From positions 124,001 through 188,000 of the forward strand of contig NZ_CP053346.1 in the NCBI RefSeq assembly GCF_013113735.1: DNA of 64,000 bases. Direction: 5' to 3'. The translations under genes were made by a program, and so were the position numbers. Source of the stretch: Sphingomonas sp. AP4-R1 (GTDB lineage: Bacteria; Pseudomonadota; Alphaproteobacteria; Sphingomonadales; Sphingomonadaceae). Below, piece after piece: positions 16,900 through 25,433 of this stretch. The notes under the pieces were generated by a model, which had not been told where the DNA came from, did not search any database, and was given only the letters and a program-made list of their open reading frames with translations. The first letter of the stretch is position 1. Each line of letters begins with the position of its first letter.

Positions 16900-18255
16900 T
16901 TAGCGATCGCCGGTCCGGCGAACCGCGCCCTTGTGGGCGCCGACGCGGGCACCGCCACCGCCGCCACCGGGCCGACGACGGCGCGGGCCGCCTGCCGGAC
17001 GCTCGCCACCGCCCGAACGCTCGCCGTCATGACGGCGCTGGCCCTGGCCCTGCGGGCGCTGACCCTGCGGACGCGCCGGGCGCTCATCGGCCTTGGGCTT
17101 GGGCAGGCGCGCCATTTCCTGCAGGAAATTCTCCGGCAGCGCATCGATCGCCGGCTTCACGCGGGTGAGCTTCTCGATCGAGCGCATGTAGGGCTTCTCG
17201 TCATCGGCGATGAACGAGATGGCCACGCCGTCCGCGCCCGCACGCGCCGTACGGCCGATGCGGTGCACATACTGCTCCGGCACGTTCGGCAGCTCGAAAT
17301 TGTAGACGTGGCTCACGCCGCCCACATCGATGCCGCGCGCGGCGATGTCGGTGGCCACCAGGATCGGCGACTGGCCCGAGCGGAACTCGGCCAGCGCGCG
17401 CTCGCGCTGCGGCTGGCTCTTGTTGCCGTGGATCGCATTGGCCGAAATGCCGGCCGCCGCGAGATGCTTCACCACGCGATCCGCGCCATGCTTGGTGCGC
17501 GTGAAGACCAGAGCGCGATCGATCGGATCGCTCTTCAGGCGCATCGTCAGCAGCGCCTGCTTCTCCGCCTGATTGACGAAGATCGCGCGCTGCTCGACGC
17601 GCTCGGCGGTCGTCGACGGCGGCGCGACCGAGACCTTGATCGGATCGGTCAGGAAGCTGTCGCCCAGATCGGCGATCGTCTTCGGCATGGTCGCCGAGAA
17701 GAACAGGGTCTGGCGCTTGGTCGGCAGCAGGCGATGGATCCGCTTCAGCGCGTGGATGAAGCCGAGGTCCAGCATCTGGTCCGCCTCGTCGAGAACGAGG
17801 ATCTCGACGTCGCGCAGGCTCAGCGCATGCTGGTCGATCAGATCGAGCAGGCGGCCGGGCGTCGCGACGACGATGTCGATGCCGGTGGCGAGTTGCTTGA
17901 TCTGGCGCGGGATCGGCACGCCGCCGAAGATCGTCGCCACCGAGAGCTTCAGATTCTTGCCGTACAGCTCGAAGCTGTCGGCGATCTGGCTGGCCAGTTC
18001 GCGCGTCGGCGAGAGGACGAGCATCCGGCACGCCTTCGGGCGGCGCGGCTTCGGATTGGCGGACAGGCGGTGGAGCGACGGCAGCGCGAAGGCGGCCGTC
18101 TTGCCGGTGCCGGTCTGCGCGATGCCGCACAGGTCGCGACCTTCGATGACGACCGGGATCGCCTTCTGCTGGATCGGGGTGGGATTGGTGTAGCCCTTGG
18201 CGGCCAGCGCATCGAGAATCGGCGCGGCGAGGCCGAGGGAGGTGAAATCGGTCAT
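16900..18255 (-). CDS. DEAD-box ATP-dependent RNA helicase (RhlE type)
   Basis: 451 residues from the ATG at 18255. Motifs in order: Q motif PTPIQQKAIP, Walker A AQTGTGKT (about 45-52), PTRELA, LDEADQMLD, SAT (FFSATMP), ARGIDV and HRIGRTAR. The last 80 residues are a low-complexity basic tail rich in Arg, Gly, Pro and Gln, as in RhlE proteins acting in ribosome assembly and RNA degradation. It has its own terminator and a leader of unknown length upstream. Specific orthology to RhlE is inferred from the tail and overall pattern. Confidence 0.9.
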   Translation of the reverse strand: MTDFTSLGLAAPILDALAAKGYTNPTPIQQKAIPVVIEGRDLCGIAQTGTGKTAAFALPSLHRLSANPKPRRPKACRMLVLSPTRELASQIADSFELYGKNLKLSVATIFGGVPIPRQIKQLATGIDIVVATPGRLLDLIDQHALSLRDVEILVLDEADQMLDLGFIHALKRIHRLLPTKRQTLFFSATMPKTIADLGDSFLTDPIKVSVAPPSTTAERVEQRAIFVNQAEKQALLTMRLKSDPIDRALVFTRTKHGADRVVKHLAAAGISANAIHGNKSQPQRERALAEFRSGQSPILVATDIAARGIDVGGVSHVYNFELPNVPEQYVHRIGRTARAGADGVAISFIADDEKPYMRSIEKLTRVKPAIDALPENFLQEMARLPKPKADERPARPQGQRPQGQGQRRHDGERSGGGERPAGGPRRRRPGGGGGGARVGAHKGAVRRTGDR

Positions 18256-18559
18256 GAAAAACTTTCGCGTAGTCGCGTGGGGCCACGTCGACGACGCGGT
18301 CCGCAAGCGGGTTCGTTAAGAGACGACCCGCGTGAAAGGGGAGCCTGTGGCTTGCGCCCAGTGGCCGGACACGACCGCGGCAATAGCCTTGCGCGGAGTT
18401 CACGCTGTCCGGACGAACGCTTCGCCCCATCGGGCAAGCATCGGCGCTGCGCCCCATATCGTTCATTTCGGCCCGATTATCAAGGGCGGCGTGCGCTCTT
18501 CGCTGCACTGCGGAAATCCGCCCTTCCAAACGGGAGCGATCGCCCTCTAAGACTGGGGC
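18256..18559. other. Divergent intergenic region between helicase and peptidase genes
   Basis: 304 bases with no convincing gene. On the minus strand it is the leader of the helicase gene and includes a short stem (GCGGGT near 18307-18312 with ACCCGC near 18328-18333). The plus-strand side must carry the peptidase promoter; no clear box is seen. Confidence 0.4.
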
Positions 18560-19876
18560 ATGCGCTATCTCGCTTTCCCCCTGTTCGCCGCCCTCCTCTC
18601 CTCCACTCCCGCGCTCGCGGCGCTGTCGCCGCCAGAGCGGAAGATGGTGGCCAGCGTCGATGCCCATACCGAGGGTGACATCGCTTTGCTGGGCAGGATG
18701 GTCGACCTGAACAGCGGCAGCCGCAATTTCGCGGGTGTGAAGGCGATGGCCGATCTGATGCGCGCCGAGCTGGAGCCGCTGGGCTTCACCGTCAGCTGGA
18801 CGCCGATGGAGCAGGTGACCGGCCGCGCCGGCCATCTGATCGCCGAGCATAAGGGATCGGGCCGCGGATCGCACATGCTGCTGATCGGCCACATGGATAC
18901 GGTGTTCGAGAAGGACAGCCCGTTCCAGACGATGACGCGCAAGGGCGACATCGTCACCGGCCCCGGCGTGGACGACATGAAGGGCGGCCTCGTCGTGATG
19001 ATCGCGGCGCTGCGCGCGATGAAGGATGCCGGCACACTGAAGGCGGCCGACATCCACATCATCCTCTCGGGTGACGAGGAAAGCGTCGGCCAGCCGCAGC
19101 ACAAGGCGCGCGCGGCGATGATCGAGCAGGCCAAATGGGCCGACACCGCCTTCGAATTCGAGGGGCTGGCCAATGAGGGCGGCGAGGAGATCGGATCGAT
19201 CGCCCGACGCGGATCGATCAGCTGGCGGCTTTCGGCCAGCGCCAAGAGCGGCCACAGTTCCGGCGTCTTCTCCGATGGCGCGGGCTTCGGCGCCAATTAC
19301 GAGCTGGTCCGCATCGTCGACGCGTTTCGTCGCGAGCTGCGTGAACCGAACCTCACCTACAATCTCGGCCTGATCCTGGGCGGCGTGGACGTGACCGCGA
19401 CGCCGACCGACACGATCGCGGGCTCGGCGCGGGGCAAGCCCAACATCATCGCCGCGCAGGCGATCGCGACCGGCGACATCCGTGCGCTCAGCAACGAACA
19501 GGCCGAACGGATCATGTCCAGGATGCGCGCGATCGTGGCGCAGCATCTGGCCGGCACCTCGGCGGAGATCGTGTTCAGCGAAGGCTATCCGGCGATGCCG
19601 CCCACGCCGGGCAGCCGCGCTCTGCTGGGCAAGCTCAACGGCGTGAATGCGGATCTGGGCCTTCCCAAGATGGCCGAGCTGGATCCGATGAAGCGCGGCG
19701 CCGGCGATATCGCGTTCGCGGCGCCCTATACGGACGGGCTGGTCGGCACCGGCATTGCCGGCGCGGGCAGCCATGCCGAGGGCGAGACGGCGTCGCTGTC
19801 CAGCATGGGGCGGCAGGCCAAGCGCAACGCGATCCTGTTCAGCCGGCTGGCGGTGGCGCCGAGGAAGGCGAAGTAA
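18560..19876 (+). CDS. Exported M20 family metallopeptidase (glutamate carboxypeptidase-like)
   Basis: 438 residues. A signal peptide (residues 1-20, ending ALA) is followed by an M20 catalytic domain. Zinc-site motifs are GHMDTVF (His and catalytic Asp, about residue 114), GPGVDDMKGG (bridging Asp) and GDEESVG (catalytic and metal Glu). The dimerisation domain includes KSGHSSGVFSDGAG. The C-terminal His is in GAGSHAEGE. Length and motifs resemble periplasmic carboxypeptidase G2-like enzymes that remove C-terminal Glu from peptides or folates. Substrate is inferred only from the family. Confidence 0.87.
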   Translation: MRYLAFPLFAALLSSTPALAALSPPERKMVASVDAHTEGDIALLGRMVDLNSGSRNFAGVKAMADLMRAELEPLGFTVSWTPMEQVTGRAGHLIAEHKGSGRGSHMLLIGHMDTVFEKDSPFQTMTRKGDIVTGPGVDDMKGGLVVMIAALRAMKDAGTLKAADIHIILSGDEESVGQPQHKARAAMIEQAKWADTAFEFEGLANEGGEEIGSIARRGSISWRLSASAKSGHSSGVFSDGAGFGANYELVRIVDAFRRELREPNLTYNLGLILGGVDVTATPTDTIAGSARGKPNIIAAQAIATGDIRALSNEQAERIMSRMRAIVAQHLAGTSAEIVFSEGYPAMPPTPGSRALLGKLNGVNADLGLPKMAELDPMKRGAGDIAFAAPYTDGLVGTGIAGAGSHAEGETASLSSMGRQAKRNAILFSRLAVAPRKAK

Positions 19877-19881
19877 CCTCC

Positions 19882-19981
19882 CCCGTCATTCCCGCGAAGG
19901 CGGGAATCCATTTTTGTCGAGCGCCGTGCTCTTCTGACGCGTGGCCAGCTCCGTGGATCCCCGCCTTCGCGGGGATGACGG
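19882..19981. repeat. Family A inverted repeat
   Basis: Arms CCCGTCATTCCCGCGAAGG... (from 19882) and its inverse ending at 19981 flank a 45-base centre. Same family as 1161-1230. It sits just after the peptidase stop and may also end its transcript. Confidence 0.8.
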
Positions 19982-20070
19982 CACGGGGATATATCGGCCC
20001 CAAGCCCAGCTTGGCCCTCTGAAACCTTCCCGCCCTTGATCGGCGGCCCGCTTCGGCCCACATCGCGGCC

Positions 20071-20640
20071 ATGCTGATCGAGACCGAACCGACGCCGAAT
20101 CCGGCCACCGTGAAATTCCTGCCGGGCCGCACCGTGATGGAAGCCGGCACGCGCGACTTCGCCGATCCGGAATCGGCCGAAGCCTCGCCGCTGGCGCAGG
20201 CCCTGTTCGATCTCGGCGACGTTTCCAGCGTCTTCTTCGGGCGCGACTTCGTCTCGGTCACGGCGGGTGAAGGCGTCGAGTGGCGCGAGCTGAAGCCGCG
20301 CGTGCTGGGCGTGCTGCTCGATCATTTCTCCGGCCAGATCCCGCTGTTCCGCCCCGGCAGCGCGGGCGACATCCTGATCGACGACGAGATCCTGACCGAC
20401 GATCCCGCCGATGCGGACATCGTCTCCCAGATCAAGGACCTTCTCGAAACGCGCATCCGCCCGGCGGTGGCGCGCGACGGTGGCGACATCGTCTATCGCG
20501 GTTTCGATCGCGGCGTCGTCTATCTGGCGATGCAGGGCGCCTGCTCGGGCTGCCCCTCCTCGACCGCGACGCTGAAGCAGGGCATCGAGCAGTTGCTGAA
20601 GCATTATGTGCCGGAAGTGACGGACGTGCGCGCGGCCTGA
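20071..20640 (+). CDS. Nfu/NifU-like iron-sulfur cluster carrier
   Basis: 189 residues: an N-terminal Nfu_N domain (residues 1-90, starting ETEPTPNP) and a C-terminal NifU-like domain with the CSGCPSS motif (about 167-173) whose two Cys bind a bridging [4Fe-4S] cluster between subunits. Nfu proteins deliver clusters to apo-enzymes in the cytoplasm. First gene of a same-strand run ending with plsC. No other Fe-S assembly genes lie here. Confidence 0.92.
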   Translation: MLIETEPTPNPATVKFLPGRTVMEAGTRDFADPESAEASPLAQALFDLGDVSSVFFGRDFVSVTAGEGVEWRELKPRVLGVLLDHFSGQIPLFRPGSAGDILIDDEILTDDPADADIVSQIKDLLETRIRPAVARDGGDIVYRGFDRGVVYLAMQGACSGCPSSTATLKQGIEQLLKHYVPEVTDVRAA

Positions 20641-20679
20641 ACCGCGCCCGGATCAAGTGACGCTGGGGGAAACAAGACG

Positions 20680-21270
20680 ATGATCGATCCGCTCGAAGAT
20701 GCCGCGCTGGACCGCGTGTTCCGTACCGCGCGCACCTATAACGGCTACACCGACGAGCCGGTCACCCAGGACGAGCTTCGCCAGATCTACGAATTGCTGA
20801 AGTGGGGGCCGACCTCGGCCAACCAGTCGCCGCTCCGCATCGTCTGGTGCACGAGCGACGAGGCCAAGGAAAAGCTCGCCTCCGCCTGCTCCGCGCAGAA
20901 TGCGCCCAAGGTGCGGAAGGCGCCCGTCACGGCGATCCTCGGCATGGACATGGAATTTTACGAGAAGCTGCCGACGCTCTTCCCGCATACCGATGCGCGC
21001 GCGTGGTTCGTCGGCAATGAGGCGCTGATCCAGGAATCGGCCTTCCGTAACTCGACGCTGCAGGGCGCCTATTTCATCATCGCCGCGCGCGCTCTGGGGT
21101 TTGATACCGGGCCGATGTCCGGCTTCGATCGCGCGAAGGTGGACGAGCTGTTCTTCGCTGGCACGCCGGTGAAGACCAATTTCATCTCCACGCTCGGCCA
21201 TGGCGATCCGGCCTCGATCTTCCATCGCCTGCCCCGTCTCGATTTCGAGGACGCGACCCGCTACGCCTGA
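20680..21270 (+). CDS. rutE: Malonic semialdehyde reductase / nitroreductase family protein (RutE-like)
   Basis: 196 residues, the length of RutE. The family pattern is visible: an N-terminal FRTARTYNGY, then GPTSANQSPLRIVW for FMN binding, and a C-terminal ISTLGHGDPASIF. RutE-type flavoenzymes reduce 3-oxopropionate (malonic semialdehyde) to 3-hydroxypropionate at the end of pyrimidine degradation, but no other rut gene is present, so a general reductase role is possible. GGGGGAAACAAGACG before the ATG gives the ribosome site. Confidence 0.82.
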   Translation: MIDPLEDAALDRVFRTARTYNGYTDEPVTQDELRQIYELLKWGPTSANQSPLRIVWCTSDEAKEKLASACSAQNAPKVRKAPVTAILGMDMEFYEKLPTLFPHTDARAWFVGNEALIQESAFRNSTLQGAYFIIAARALGFDTGPMSGFDRAKVDELFFAGTPVKTNFISTLGHGDPASIFHRLPRLDFEDATRYA

Positions 21271-21273
21271 GAC

Positions 21274-21882
21274 GTGACTATTCTCGTTATCGAAACCGCC
21301 ACCGCCGCCTGTTCGGCGGCGTTGTTGGCGGAGGGCGCCGTTGTAGAAGGCGCGCATGAAGTGGTCGGGCGCGGCCATGCCGAGCGGCTCGTGCCGATGA
21401 TCTCCGAACTGCTGGGGCCGGGCGGACGCGCGGATCGCGTGCTGGTCGATTGCGGGCCCGGCAGCTTCACCGGCGTGCGCGTGGGCCTTGCCGCCGCGCG
21501 CGCCTTCGGGCTGGGCTGGAGCGTGCCGGTCGCGGGCTTCTCGTCGCTGGCGCTGCTGGCGGCGATGGCGGCGGCGGAAGAGACGATCGCGGTGGCGATC
21601 CCCGGCGGGCATGGCGAATTGTTCGTCCAGTCCTTCGCTCCGAACCCGATCCGCCCGACGTCGGACCTCGTGTCCCTCAAGCCCGCCGATGCCGCTGCGG
21701 CCTTCTCCGAGACGATCGTGGTCGGCCCCGGCGCGGCCGCTCTGGTCGAGGCGCGGGGCTGGGGGGAAGCACGGGACATGCTGCCCGATGCCAGCGCCGC
21801 CGTGCGGCTTTCGCCGGAGCTGGCCGATCTGCCGCCTACCCCCATTTACGGCCGCGCGCCGGACGCTAAACTGCCCGCATGA
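21274..21882 (+). CDS. tsaB: tRNA threonylcarbamoyladenosine biosynthesis protein TsaB
   Basis: 202 residues from a GTG at 21274, 3 bp after the rutE stop. The start IETATAACSAAL and the motif GPGSFTGVRVGLA (about 69-81) are TsaB signatures of the ASKHA fold. TsaB partners TsaD and TsaE in making t6A37 on ANN-decoding tRNAs. It overlaps rimI by 4 bases (ATGA), indicating coupled translation. Confidence 0.93.
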   Translation: MTILVIETATAACSAALLAEGAVVEGAHEVVGRGHAERLVPMISELLGPGGRADRVLVDCGPGSFTGVRVGLAAARAFGLGWSVPVAGFSSLALLAAMAAAEETIAVAIPGGHGELFVQSFAPNPIRPTSDLVSLKPADAAAAFSETIVVGPGAAALVEARGWGEARDMLPDASAAVRLSPELADLPPTPIYGRAPDAKLPA

Positions 21883-22370
21883 CGCCGCCCGTCATCGCGC
21901 CCGGCTCCACGGCCGAGATCGAGGCCGTCATGCGGATCATGGATTCCGCCTTCGATCCGGCCTTTGGCGAGGCGTGGAATCGCGGGCAGGTGCTCGGCAT
22001 CCTGTCGCTGAGCGATGTCTGGCTGATCCTCGCCACGCCCGAGGGAGAATTGCTGCCGGAGGGTTTCGCGCTCGCCCGCCAGACGATCGACGAGGCCGAA
22101 TTGCTGCTGCTCGCCGTCCGCCCCGAGGCGCGGATGCGCGGGATCGGCCGTGCCCTGGTGGAAGCGGTGGCGGACGAGGCGCGCGGCCGGGGCGCGCTGC
22201 GCCTGATGCTGGAGATGCGCGACGGCAATCCGGCGCTCGCCCTCTATTCGGCGGCGGGCTTCGGCCAGATCGGGCGGCGGCGCGATTATTATCGCGGGCG
22301 CGACCGCAGCGTGCACGATGCGATCACGCTCGCCCGCCCGCTGGGCATCGATCCGAACCTCGTCGGTTAG
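21879..22370 (+). CDS. rimI: Ribosomal protein S18 alanine N-acetyltransferase (RimI-like GNAT)
   Basis: 163 residues with a GNAT fold; the acetyl-CoA loop is RPEARMRGIGRALV (about 88-101), followed by NPALALYSAAGF, the RimI-type alpha4-beta7 region. Located directly after tsaB with a 4-base overlap, the usual tsaB-rimI pairing, which supports the RimI name over a general acetyltransferase. Confidence 0.88.
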   Translation: MTPPVIAPGSTAEIEAVMRIMDSAFDPAFGEAWNRGQVLGILSLSDVWLILATPEGELLPEGFALARQTIDEAELLLLAVRPEARMRGIGRALVEAVADEARGRGALRLMLEMRDGNPALALYSAAGFGQIGRRRDYYRGRDRSVHDAITLARPLGIDPNLVG

Positions 22371-22482
22371 CGGGCGGGTTCCGCCAGACGCTGGAAGGCG
22401 CGTTTTGAAAAGCTTCCCGCCCCTTCCGTCCTGCGGCAAAGATCACTAGATTGCCGCGCATGAACGCTATTGGAATCGCCGC

Positions 22483-22905
22483 ATGAACCGTAAGATCGAT
22501 GTCGAGGCGCTGTGCGCCGAGAAAGGTCTGCGGATCACGGACCAGCGCCGCACGATCGCCCGCGTTCTCTCCGAATCGGAAGACCATCCTGATGTGGAGG
22601 CGCTGCACGAGCGCGCCGCCGCGATCGACGCCGGCATTTCGATCGCGACCGTCTATCGCACGGTGCGCTTGTTCGAAGAGGCCGGCATCCTGGAGCGGCA
22701 CGAATTCGGCGACGGCCGCGCCCGCTATGAGGCGGCCGCCGATGGCCATCACGACCATCTGATCGATGTCGAGAGCGGCCGCGTGATCGAATTCATCGAT
22801 GCCGATATCGAGATGCTGCAGCGCAAGATCGCCGAGAAGCTGGGCTTCCGCCTCGTCGATCACCGGATGGAACTTTACGGCGTGCCGCTCGACCGCCAGT
22901 CCTGA
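22483..22905 (+). CDS. fur: Fur family ferric uptake regulator
   Basis: 140 residues. An N-terminal winged helix (residues 1-80, including GLRITDQRRTIARVL and IATVYRTVRLFEEAGI) is followed by a dimerisation domain with HHDHLIDVESG. The Cys pair that binds structural zinc in gammaproteobacterial Fur is absent, as in many alphaproteobacterial Fur/Mur proteins. It senses iron (or manganese) and represses uptake genes; two candidate target boxes are near 35.2 and 37.7 kb. GGAA precedes the ATG. plsC follows 9 bp later. Confidence 0.92.
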   Translation: MNRKIDVEALCAEKGLRITDQRRTIARVLSESEDHPDVEALHERAAAIDAGISIATVYRTVRLFEEAGILERHEFGDGRARYEAAADGHHDHLIDVESGRVIEFIDADIEMLQRKIAEKLGFRLVDHRMELYGVPLDRQS

Positions 22906-22914
22906 TCGGCGGCG

Positions 22915-23622
22915 ATGACGATCCGGGCCTATCTCCGCCTGTTCGCGGCGGCGCTGATCCTTGCCGTCTGCTTCATCGGATTCTCGATTGCGCGACTGGT
23001 CGGCCGGCAGAATGCGTGGGTGCCGCGCTTCCTGCGGGTGATCGGCCACCTCGTCGGCCTGCGCGTGACGATCGAGGGCAAGCCCGCCGGGCGCGACGTG
23101 CTCTACGTCGCCAACCATATCTCCTGGCTCGACATCCTCGCTATCGGCGGGACGGCCCCGGTGCGCTTCATCGCCAAGGACCAGATCGCCCATTGGCCGC
23201 TGGTGGGCAAGCTGGCCAAGCTGGGCGGCACCGTGTTCGTCGCGCGCGAGCGGCGCGGCGCGACCCGCGAGCAGGCCGATACGGTGGTGACCGCGCTGGG
23301 CGAAGGCCGACCGGTGATGCTGTTTGCCGAAGGTGGCACAGGTGACGGCAGTATCGTGCGTCCGTTTCGCGCCGCGCTGTTCGCCTCGGCGGTGGAATCG
23401 GGAAAGCCCGTCCAGCCGGTCGCGATCGATTATGGGCCCGATCGGATGCGCTATGCGTGGCCGCCCGGCATGAGCTTCGCCGACGAGGCCAGGCGCATGC
23501 TGAACCGCGCCGAGCCCGTGCCCGTCACCCTGCGCTTCCTGCCCCCGCTTGATCCGCGCATGCTGGATCGCAAGACGCTGGCGGCGCGATCGCAGGACGC
23601 GATTGCGGGGGCGCTCTCCTAA
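22915..23622 (+). CDS. plsC: 1-acyl-sn-glycerol-3-phosphate acyltransferase
   Basis: 235 residues. One N-terminal membrane helix (about 5-25), then the acyltransferase boxes NHISWLD (His-x4-Asp, about 62-68), the KLGGTVFVARERR region and FAEGGTGDG (substrate-binding EGT-like motif). It makes phosphatidic acid from lysophosphatidic acid at the inner membrane. Last gene of the run from nfu; a repeat element follows. Confidence 0.9.
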   Translation: MTIRAYLRLFAAALILAVCFIGFSIARLVGRQNAWVPRFLRVIGHLVGLRVTIEGKPAGRDVLYVANHISWLDILAIGGTAPVRFIAKDQIAHWPLVGKLAKLGGTVFVARERRGATREQADTVVTALGEGRPVMLFAEGGTGDGSIVRPFRAALFASAVESGKPVQPVAIDYGPDRMRYAWPPGMSFADEARRMLNRAEPVPVTLRFLPPLDPRMLDRKTLAARSQDAIAGALS

Positions 23623-23631
23623 ATCCTTCCG

Positions 23632-23713
23632 TTTGCCCTGAGCCTGTCGAAGGGCGGTCCTTCCTGTTCGCACCGCGAGACGAAGGACGATGCTTCGACA
23701 AGCTCAGCATGAA
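23632..23713. repeat. Family C inverted repeat (CTGAGCCTGTCGAAG type)
   Basis: CCCTGAGCCTGTCGAAGG (from 23637) and GCTTCGACAAGCTCAGCATG (to about 23710) are inverted copies. The second family member is at 28184-28265. It separates the convergent plsC and molybdoenzyme genes. Confidence 0.75.
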
Positions 23714-23737
23714 AGGGATGGGTGTGGCGGGTCGAGT

Positions 23738-24490
23738 TCAGATCCCCGCATACCAGGCGTAATCGCCCACATCCTCCCACGTGCCCCCGCCGCCATGGCC
23801 GATGCCATCGAGGCTGGCGACCGCCTCGATCGAGCGCAGGAATTTGGCATGTTTGTAGCCGAGCTGGCGTTCCACCCGCAGCCGGAGCGGAGCGCCGTTC
23901 GGCACGGGCAGGCGATGGCCGTTCAGGCCCCAGGCGAGGATCGTCTGCGGATGGAGAGCATCCACCAGATCGATGCTCTCATAATAAGGCGCGCCGCCGA
24001 AACTGTCGTAGCAGCTGAAGACGATGTAGCGCGCCGAGGCACGCAGCCCCGCGCGCTGCAGCACGAAGCGCAGCGGCACGCCCGTCCAGCGCCCGATCGC
24101 GCTCCAGCCTTCGACGCAATCGTGGCGCGTCGTCTGCGTGCGCTTCGGCATCGCGAACAGATCGTCGAGCGACAGCATCAGCGGCCGATCGACGAGGCCG
24201 CCCACCTCCAGCCGCCAGTCGCGGAAATTGCCCGCCAGCAGCCGCGCATATTCGGGCGTGCCGGGCGTGGCATTGCCGTTCGAGCGGAAGATGGGCGAAA
24301 TGTCCCCCGCGCCGAATTCGGGCGCCAGCGCGGCGCGATCGGTGACGAGGCGCTGCGCGCTCATCGTCAGCGCCTCGGCGCCCTTGAACGTCGTCTTCGC
24401 GACCGCGCTCTTGCCGATCCGGTCGCAGCCCGCGACCAGCGCCCCGCCCGCCCCCACGATCAGCCCGCGCCGGGTAAGCCTCCCGTTCAT
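23738..24490 (-). CDS. Sulfite oxidase-family molybdopterin oxidoreductase, Tat lipoprotein
   Basis: 250 residues. The N-terminus has a twin-arginine motif (LTRRGLIVG) followed by a lipobox-like LVAGC, so it is probably exported by Tat and lipidated at Cys22. The molybdenum ligand Cys is in RHDCVEGW (about 122), and the family sequences GVPLRFVLQ, YYESIDL and LNGHRLPVPNGAPLRL follow. It resembles the YedY/MsrP catalytic fold but is shorter. Its partner gene encodes a di-heme-type cytochrome b and overlaps it by 4 bases. Substrate unknown; sulfoxide reduction is one possibility. Confidence 0.82.
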   Translation of the reverse strand: MNGRLTRRGLIVGAGGALVAGCDRIGKSAVAKTTFKGAEALTMSAQRLVTDRAALAPEFGAGDISPIFRSNGNATPGTPEYARLLAGNFRDWRLEVGGLVDRPLMLSLDDLFAMPKRTQTTRHDCVEGWSAIGRWTGVPLRFVLQRAGLRASARYIVFSCYDSFGGAPYYESIDLVDALHPQTILAWGLNGHRLPVPNGAPLRLRVERQLGYKHAKFLRSIEAVASLDGIGHGGGGTWEDVGDYAWYAGI

Positions 24491-25293
24491 CGCTCGCGCA
24501 GCCTGAACCAGCCGGTGACCATCGAACGCACCTCGTTATACGGCCCTGCCAGCACGACCATCACGAGATGGACGCCAATGAACGCGGCCAGCGCCATCGC
24601 GCACAGGAAATGGATCGAGCGCGCCGACTGCCGCCCGCCGAACAGATCGAGCAGCCACGGCATCGTCGTGTCGAAGCCCGGCCCCATCGTCAGCCCGGTG
24701 AGGATCATCAGCGGGATCGCGAGGAAGATGACGAAGATGTAGCTCGCCTTCTGGAGGATATTGTAGCGCGTCGCCGCCTCGCCGGTGGGGAAGCGCAGGC
24801 GCGCATGATCCTTGATGTCCCGCCAGATGTGGCGGGGTGCCAGTTCCTCCCGGCGTGGCCGCAGATCGCGCACGAAATGGCGGTTGATCAGGCTCGCCAC
24901 CACGAACGCACAGCCCCCGCCGATCAGCAGCCAGGCGAACGTCAGGTGCCAGCGGCGCGCGCCGGCCAGGCTGTAGCGCGAGGGGATCGTCGCCCAATAG
25001 GGAAAGGCGCGCGTCTGGATGCGGCCCTGCTGATCCTTCCAATGGCCCAGCACCCCCGTGGTAGGGATGGCGACCGATCCAATCGTCAGCTGCCCGATCG
25101 CCTGATTGCCGCGAATCGTCAGCCAGGCATGATCGCGATTCGCGCCGTAAGCACCCCAATAGAGGCGCGGATGCGCGTTGAAGATCATCAGCCCGCTCAT
25201 CAGCAGGATGAAAATCGTCAGCGCATTCAGCCAATGCCACAGCCGCGTGGGCAGCCTGTGACGATAGACCAGCTTGCCGCGTGCCTTGCTCAT
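24487..25293 (-). CDS. Cytochrome b561-type membrane subunit of the molybdoenzyme
   Basis: 268 residues with four main membrane helices and His residues placed for two b hemes: HRLPTRLWHWLN (helix 1), RRWHLTFAWLL, and SIHFLCAMALAAFIGVHLVM. This is the Ni/Fe-hydrogenase/formate-dehydrogenase-like cytochrome b family. It is not MsrQ, which has a different six-helix fold. Its stop overlaps the molybdoenzyme start by 4 bases, so they should be one electron-transfer unit linking the quinone pool to the periplasmic enzyme. Confidence 0.82.
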   Translation of the reverse strand: MSKARGKLVYRHRLPTRLWHWLNALTIFILLMSGLMIFNAHPRLYWGAYGANRDHAWLTIRGNQAIGQLTIGSVAIPTTGVLGHWKDQQGRIQTRAFPYWATIPSRYSLAGARRWHLTFAWLLIGGGCAFVVASLINRHFVRDLRPRREELAPRHIWRDIKDHARLRFPTGEAATRYNILQKASYIFVIFLAIPLMILTGLTMGPGFDTTMPWLLDLFGGRQSARSIHFLCAMALAAFIGVHLVMVVLAGPYNEVRSMVTGWFRLRER

Positions 25294-25379
25294 ACCCCCG
25301 TATCTACGGAGGAAGCGCGTGAATCGATACGACCGCCGAAACCCGGAATGCGACGAACCGAGCCGGTCGGTCGATATTG

Positions 25380-25396
25380 ATGATACATTATATCAT
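25380..25396. promoter_or_regulatory. Fur/Zur-like palindromic operator upstream of the MerC gene
   Basis: ATGATACATTATATCAT is a 17-bp palindrome in 8-1-8 form with 7 of 8 pairs matching; it sits 37 bases before the MerC ATG in a locally AT-rich patch. Its geometry and TGATA/TATCA ends resemble Fur-superfamily boxes. Which regulator binds cannot be told. Confidence 0.45.
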
Positions 25397-25433
25397 TGCA
25401 TTCCTCGCACCGAGATGCCATCTGGCGCCCACG

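Noticed and set aside
17201..19774. 857-codon minus-strand frame spanning the helicase and peptidase genes
   Set aside because: Runs through a true gene boundary and an out-of-frame part of the helicase; not coding.
23738..25293. Naming the pair msrPQ
   Set aside because: The membrane partner is a cytochrome b561/hydrogenase-type protein, not the MsrQ fold, and the catalytic subunit is short.
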